Assembly (NCBI GenBank): GCA_937139565.1
Contig: CAKZQH010000010.1
Location: forward strand, 1-51,330
Length of the DNA stretch: 51,330 nucleotides
From: an uncultured Nitrospiraceae bacterium
GTDB lineage: Bacteria > Nitrospirota > Thermodesulfovibrionia > Thermodesulfovibrionales > Thermodesulfovibrionaceae
Reading direction: 5' to 3'
Shown here: positions 47,124 through 51,330 of the stretch, piece by piece
How the letters are laid out: each line of letters begins with the position of its first letter
Numbering within the stretch: position 1 is the first letter of the stretch
Position numbers and translations under genes: made by a program
The notes under the pieces: generated by a model
Databases searched by the model: none
The model's input: only the letters and a program-made list of their open reading frames with translations
What the model was told of the DNA's origin: nothing

Positions 47124-48266
47124 ATGGATTTCTTTGAGTGCAACAGATGCGGGAAATGTAGAGAATTCTGTCCTACCTATAGACTTTTTCTCAATGAGGC
47201 ATTTTCTCCAAGAGGAAGAGCGCAGATTCTCCTTTTTTTTGAAAGGGGAAAACTTCTGGAAAGCAAAGCATTAAGAGATAGGATTTTCAGTTGCCTCTTA
47301 TGCGGAGCCTGTGTAAGTAACTGTCCTCTTCAAGTGAATGTTCCCAATTTAGTCTATGAGGGAAGACAGAGAATGACTAAAAATTTAATTCTCCTTATTT
47401 TTAAGTATTTTCCCCTTTATCCTCGATTGTTCTTTTTATTTCTTAAAGCTCTCAATAGCAGCGGTCCTCTTAAGAAGATTTTAAAAAAACAAAAATCAAT
47501 ATCCATGGTTTTTTTAGATAAAATTTCTATTTTTGAAAATAAATTGCAAGAGAAAAATTCCTTGCAAATCTTTAATAAGGTTAAGCCTAAGGGAAGAGTT
47601 GCTCTTTTTTTGGGTTGCTCAACAAATTTTTTAATGCCCTCAATTAGAGATGCTTTAATAAAAATTCTATTAAATGCCAATTTAGAAGTTATTTTACCCA
47701 GACAGAACTGTTGTGGTGCACCTCTTCTTAGTGCAGGTTTCAAAAAAGAAGGGATAGAGCTTGCAAGAAAAAATGTGAAAACATATAAATCCTTTAACAT
47801 AGATGGAGTAGTCACACCCTGTCCCACCTGCGCACATTTTATAGGTACCATTTATAAAGAGCTTTGTGGAGAAGTTATGAATGTCATAAACCTGGTAGAT
47901 TTGATCTCTCCTCTCTCATTATCAAGAGAAGATGATGGGAAGAAAAAATTTTTTCATGTTTCCTGCCATTCGTCCCATTACATAAAAGATATCGATAAAA
48001 TACTTAGCATACTTAAAACTGCAGATGACTTTGAAAAAAAAGAGGGTTGCTGTGGATTTGGAGGGCTTTTTTCCTTTTTATTTGAGCAAAGCTCTATGGA
48101 TATTCTTAGAAAAAAAGTTTTAGAATATGAAAAAGCAGACATGATAATAACTTCTTGTCCTAATTGTATTATTCAATTTAAATTTGCCATGCAGAATAAG
48201 AAAATACTGCATTACGCTGAGTTTATTAACAAAAATTTATCGAAAGGAGAAAAAAATGTCCGATGA
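47124..48266 (+). CDS. GlcF/GlpC-like (Fe-S)-binding oxidoreductase subunit
   Basis: This 380-residue protein has two ferredoxin-type [4Fe-4S] motifs near the N-terminus ('CNRCGKCREFCP' at about 5-16 and 'CLLCGACVSNCP' at about 56-67) and two cysteine-rich CCG domains ('NCCGAPLL' near 197 and 'GCCGFGG' near 311). These domains are those of the iron-sulfur subunit of glycolate oxidase, anaerobic glycerol-3-phosphate dehydrogenase and heterodisulfide reductase HdrD/B. No flavin or NAD partner (GlcD-like) is adjacent in this window, so the electron donor is unknown. It starts 4 nt after the RNase G stop and overlaps the next gene by 11 nt. Confidence 0.88.
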   Translation: MDFFECNRCGKCREFCPTYRLFLNEAFSPRGRAQILLFFERGKLLESKALRDRIFSCLLCGACVSNCPLQVNVPNLVYEGRQRMTKNLILLIFKYFPLYPRLFFLFLKALNSSGPLKKILKKQKSISMVFLDKISIFENKLQEKNSLQIFNKVKPKGRVALFLGCSTNFLMPSIRDALIKILLNANLEVILPRQNCCGAPLLSAGFKKEGIELARKNVKTYKSFNIDGVVTPCPTCAHFIGTIYKELCGEVMNVINLVDLISPLSLSREDDGKKKFFHVSCHSSHYIKDIDKILSILKTADDFEKKEGCCGFGGLFSFLFEQSSMDILRKKVLEYEKADMIITSCPNCIIQFKFAMQNKKILHYAEFINKNLSKGEKNVR

Positions 48267-49044
48267 AAGTTCTAATTTTGAAATAGTCTTGCCTGATGGA
48301 ACAGTTTACAGACCTGAAAAAAAGAAATCTCATACAGTGCAGGGATACACACCTGATGGTCAGCCTAAAAAGATGAAATTTTCACAACAAACAGAATGCA
48401 AACGCTGTGGCGAATGCTGCATGAGGGATACTCCTGTTATGCTCAAGGAAGACATTCCATTGCTTAATAAAGGAGTAATTACCGAGAAGGATGTTTACAC
48501 CATAAGGGAGGGAGAAAAGATTTTGTCCTCTATTGACAGGGAAGCCTATTTCTCTTCAATGGAACTTATTAAGATCAAACCAATTTTTGGAAGCACTACT
48601 TGCTCCTTTTATGATCCCTATGAGGGTTGTACAATATATGAAAACAGACCTACAGTTTGTAGGCAATATGAATGTTGGTCTCAGAGTATTGAAATAACAG
48701 GCCTTGAAGGAAGAAGATTAACAAGAGATAGCCTTTTTGGAAAGATTGACCTTATAAAAAGAGCTATTGAGAATCATGAAAAAAACTGCTCTCTTGAAAA
48801 ATTTGCCGAGCTTGTTGACGAATTAAAAAAACAAAAAAGTGAAAGCGTAGAAAAAATTGCAGAAATGATCCTTTATGACTCCTCTATCCGAGAGTGGTTA
48901 AAAGAAAAGTTATCAATAGAAGAGGATGTAATACCTCTGCTTTTAGGCAGATCCCTTTTAAACATAGCTCCTCTCTATGGGTTAATCATAGAAAAAGAGG
49001 GCGAGAATTTTATAATTAAAGTTACGCAGGAGGAAGAGGAATGA
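48256..49044 (+). CDS. YkgJ family cysteine cluster protein
   Basis: This 262-residue protein has the CxxCxxCC signature of the YkgJ family near residue 47 ('CKRCGECC') and the later cysteines of the same cluster ('[10 protein letters not shown]', '[11 protein letters not shown]' at about 115-143). The family is thought to bind zinc or an Fe-S cluster; the function is unknown. The N-terminal 45 residues and a C-terminal region of about 100 residues are extra. A longer frame opens at 48184, but the ATG at 48256 follows AAAGGAGA and is taken as the start. The gene lies between a GlcF-like gene and an aldolase gene with overlaps on both sides. Confidence 0.82.
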   Translation: MSDESSNFEIVLPDGTVYRPEKKKSHTVQGYTPDGQPKKMKFSQQTECKRCGECCMRDTPVMLKEDIPLLNKGVITEKDVYTIREGEKILSSIDREAYFSSMELIKIKPIFGSTTCSFYDPYEGCTIYENRPTVCRQYECWSQSIEITGLEGRRLTRDSLFGKIDLIKRAIENHEKNCSLEKFAELVDELKKQKSESVEKIAEMILYDSSIREWLKEKLSIEEDVIPLLLGRSLLNIAPLYGLIIEKEGENFIIKVTQEEEE

Positions 49045-49685
49045 AATTTTTCATTGACACAGCTAACATTGACGAAATTAAGAAAGCTTGGGAGATAGGA
49101 GTTATTGATGGAGTTACAACAAATCCATCACTCCTTGCGAAGGAAGGCAAAGACCCAATCTCCCAACTAAAAGAAATCTGTGAAATAGTTAATGGACCTG
49201 TGAGCGCAGAGGCAGTGTCTGTTAAACACGAGGAGATGTTTAAGGAAGCCTTAGAATTAAGCAAAATTCATCAAAACATAGTTATTAAAATTCCAATGAC
49301 CGAAGACGGATTAAAAACAGTAAAAAAACTAAGTAAAGAAGGGATAAAGACCAATGTTACATTGGTTTTTTCTGCCACACAGGCACTTCTTGCAGCAAAA
49401 GCAGGTGCAACTTATGTTAGCCCTTTTGTGGGAAGACTTGATGATATTAGCCACTTTGGCATGGATTTGATAAGGGATATTCAGATAATTTTTGAAAATT
49501 ATGCCTTTGATACAGAAGTAATTGTAGCAAGCATTCGTAATCCTTTACATGTTTTAGAAGCTGCAAGAATAGGAGCAGACATAGCAACCATTCCCTATTC
49601 AGTGATAAAACAACTTATAAAACATCCTCTTACTGACATAGGCATAGAAAAATTTCTTAAAGATTGGGAGAAACTCAAGAAGTAA
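49041..49685 (+). CDS. fsa: Transaldolase-like fructose-6-phosphate aldolase (FSA/TalC)
   Basis: This 214-residue TIM-barrel enzyme belongs to the short transaldolase family (about 215-220 residues). The motif '[13 protein letters not shown]' near residue 26 and the Schiff-base lysine in 'IVIKIPMT' near residue 85 are visible, as is '[11 protein letters not shown]' near 131. It performs either transaldolase reactions of the pentose phosphate path or fructose-6-phosphate cleavage; sequence alone does not decide. It overlaps the YkgJ stop by 4 nt and is followed by htrA. Confidence 0.92.
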   Translation: MKFFIDTANIDEIKKAWEIGVIDGVTTNPSLLAKEGKDPISQLKEICEIVNGPVSAEAVSVKHEEMFKEALELSKIHQNIVIKIPMTEDGLKTVKKLSKEGIKTNVTLVFSATQALLAAKAGATYVSPFVGRLDDISHFGMDLIRDIQIIFENYAFDTEVIVASIRNPLHVLEAARIGADIATIPYSVIKQLIKHPLTDIGIEKFLKDWEKLKK

Positions 49686-49696
49686 GGAGGTATAAA

Positions 49697-51151
49697 ATGA
49701 TAAGTCGGAAAAAATATTTAATCTCTGGTGCTTTGCTCATACTTATAGGTATAACCATAGGACTCATAATCGCTTCAAAGTTTGATTTTCAGAGTAAGGG
49801 ATTTTCAGAGGATTATCAGATCTCAAAGGAATCACAGGAGACACTTTCCAAAATAGGAAATGCTATGGCAGAGGTGGTTCAGGCAGTAAGACCATCGGTG
49901 GTGAATATTTATACAACGAAAAAGATAAAAAGAACTCCTATTCCTTTTCCCTTCAGTGATCCTTTTTTTAGAAGATTTTTTGAGGATGAGTTTGGATTTT
50001 TTGACAGACAGAGGGAGTTTACACAGACTTCTCTTGGCTCAGGAGTGATTGTTGATGGAGGAGGCTATATACTTACAAACTATCATGTCATTAAGGGAGC
50101 CGATGAAATTAAAGTAAAGCTTTATGATAAAAGAGTATTTGACGGCACAATTGTAGGATTCGATCCGAAAACAGACATTGCTGTGATTAAAATCAAAGCA
50201 GAAGGTCTCAGACCAATAAAATGGGGAGATTCTGAAAAGCTTAGAGTTGGTGAAACAGTTATTGCTATAGGAAATCCCTATGGTCTTAATCTGACTGTAA
50301 CAAGCGGAATAGTAAGTGCAACAGGAAGGGCTAATGTGGGAATATCAGATTACGAGGATTTTATTCAAACAGATGCTGCCATTAATCCGGGAAATTCTGG
50401 AGGTCCCCTTGTTAATGTAAGAGGTGAACTGGTTGGAATAAATACTGCTATATTTAGCACAACCGGTGGATATCAAGGAATAGGTTTTGCAATTCCAAGC
50501 AATATGGCAAAGGTTGTAATGGATAATCTGATTAAGCATAAGAAAGTAGTTCGCGGATGGCTTGGAGTAACTGTGCAGGATGTGGATACAGAGATGGCAA
50601 AGTCTTTAAACATGAAGGAAATAAAGGGAGCAGTAGTTACGGATGTTCATGAAGGAAGCCCCGCGGAAAAGGCAAAAATAATGATGGAGGATGTAATAGT
50701 TAGCTTTGATGGCAAAGAGGTGGAAGACTCTGCTCATCTTAGAAACCTTGTAGTAAGTACGCCTCCTGGTAAGACCGTTAAAATAGAAGTAATTCGGAAG
50801 GGAAAGCTCCATGCTCTTACAGCTACAATTGAAGAGCTTCCAACAGAGCAAAAAGTATCAGTTTCAGGCTCAGTACTCTCAGGAATTTATGTAGAAGAAC
50901 TTACGCCTAAATTGAGAAGCGAATTAAAAATAGCATCGAGAATTACAGGAGTTGTTGTCTCATCAATAGAATCAGGAGCACCAGCTGAGGGACTACTTGC
51001 AAGGGGAGATGTGATAATCAAAATTAACGATCAAAACATAAGAAGCGTTAAAGATTTTTCTAAGGTTGCAAAAGAAATAAAGAACAGGGCAAGAATTTGG
51101 TATTATAGGGACGGAATAGTTTCATATGTTACTCTCAATGTAGGACAATGA
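49697..51151 (+). CDS. htrA: HtrA/DegP-like periplasmic serine protease
   Basis: This 484-residue protein has an N-terminal hydrophobic anchor or signal (about 7-27), a trypsin-like domain with the catalytic triad His130 ('TNYHVIKG'), Asp160 ('KTDIAVIK') and Ser234 ('GNSGGPL'), and two PDZ domains (about 275-365 and 385-480; 'GWLGVTVQDV', 'GIYVEELTPK'). It degrades or refolds damaged envelope proteins as an oligomer. A longer frame begins at 49664, inside the aldolase gene, but the ATG at 49697 with AAGGAGG is the clear start. It follows the aldolase gene by 11 nt. The region after it (51152-51330) has no gene I can support. Confidence 0.95.
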   Translation: MISRKKYLISGALLILIGITIGLIIASKFDFQSKGFSEDYQISKESQETLSKIGNAMAEVVQAVRPSVVNIYTTKKIKRTPIPFPFSDPFFRRFFEDEFGFFDRQREFTQTSLGSGVIVDGGGYILTNYHVIKGADEIKVKLYDKRVFDGTIVGFDPKTDIAVIKIKAEGLRPIKWGDSEKLRVGETVIAIGNPYGLNLTVTSGIVSATGRANVGISDYEDFIQTDAAINPGNSGGPLVNVRGELVGINTAIFSTTGGYQGIGFAIPSNMAKVVMDNLIKHKKVVRGWLGVTVQDVDTEMAKSLNMKEIKGAVVTDVHEGSPAEKAKIMMEDVIVSFDGKEVEDSAHLRNLVVSTPPGKTVKIEVIRKGKLHALTATIEELPTEQKVSVSGSVLSGIYVEELTPKLRSELKIASRITGVVVSSIESGAPAEGLLARGDVIIKINDQNIRSVKDFSKVAKEIKNRARIWYYRDGIVSYVTLNVGQ

Positions 51152-51160
51152 TTGAAAAAA

Positions 51161-51245
51161 GGAGTTCAGCATCTGCATCCTTATTTGAAGCATTTTGTTA
51201 AAGGTATTTGAAAATTCTCTAAAAATTTTTGCAGGTGCTGACTCC
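51161..51245. repeat. Imperfect inverted repeat after htrA
   Basis: GGAGTTCAGCATCTGCA (51161-51177) and TGCAGGTGCTGACTCC (51230-51245) are complementary apart from one bulge and one G-T. They are separated by 52 nt. It may be a transcript-end structure or the edge of another dispersed repeat. No U-run follows directly. Confidence 0.35.
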
Positions 51246-51330
51246 ATCTCTAAAAAAAGATCTTTACATATATACCAGTTACATCTTAGTGGTCTTAAGT
51301 ATCGTGGAATCTTGCAGCCATATTCTGTAA

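Noticed and set aside
48184-48255. Longer N-terminus of the YkgJ-type protein
   Set aside because: It overlaps the Fe-S protein gene by 80 nt; the ATG at 48256 has a good Shine-Dalgarno site.
49664-49696. Longer N-terminus of the HtrA protein
   Set aside because: It would start inside the aldolase gene; AAGGAGG and a proper signal anchor mark the ATG at 49697.
51246-51330. Start or end of a further gene at the right edge
   Set aside because: Short open stretches exist in several frames, but none has a start with a ribosome site or recognisable residues.

Overview
The window is an AT-rich, tightly packed bacterial chromosome segment of about 51 kb. Most neighbouring genes are co-directional and overlap by 4 to 17 nt. 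The gene set suggests an anaerobic, probably thermophilic, Gram-negative bacterium, most likely a Thermodesulfovibrio-like member of the Nitrospirota. The reasons are a tripartite RND efflux pump (so an outer membrane), an oxygen-binding diiron protein, a large multiheme c-type cytochrome fused to a cytochrome bd-like membrane domain, a YeiH-type putative sulfate exporter, and the order of the housekeeping genes. This assignment is an inference and was not checked by any search.

Layout. 1-7960 (minus): the 3' part of the operon is a membrane diguanylate cyclase (cut by the window edge), preceded by an efflux operon tetR - membrane fusion protein - RND pump - outer membrane factor. A double palindromic operator covers the tetR start. 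8152-16731 (plus): five genes that look like one oxygen/redox module, namely two bd-oxidase-like membrane proteins (the second carrying eight CxxCH hemes), an ODP-type diiron oxygen sensor, a soluble chemoreceptor and a multidomain c-di-GMP phosphodiesterase. 16886-21497 (minus): guaB-guaA-ispA-tlyA. 21557-21629: tRNA-Arg(CCG), abutting a convergent ribBA. 22854-23896: intergenic DNA dominated by a dispersed repeat element with nested GTCATTGCGAG hairpins. 23897-31132 (minus): argS, then rho - hotdog thioesterase - purL.

31391-32539 (plus): an MFS transporter, overlapping tail to tail with a LuxR-type response regulator. 32517-40122 (minus): rpmE, a terminator, a DUF1385 membrane protein, prfA, prmC (frameshifted in an A9 tract), a C39-like protein, glgC, a sensor kinase and its response regulator. 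40346-40845: a second copy of the dispersed element. It is followed by a strong sigma-54 promoter with two upstream activator-type palindromes, driving a YeiH-like transporter and a 55-residue membrane protein. 43185-51151 (plus): a B12/radical SAM-DUF2344 protein, RNase G, a GlcF-like Fe-S protein, a YkgJ-type CxxCxxCC protein, a transaldolase-like aldolase and an HtrA protease.

The parts most worth following up are the putative oxygen module (8152-16731), the sigma-54 control region of the sulfate-exporter-like operon (40871-40975), the two-copy composite repeat element, the operator and near-leaderless promoter of tetR, and the prmC frameshift.
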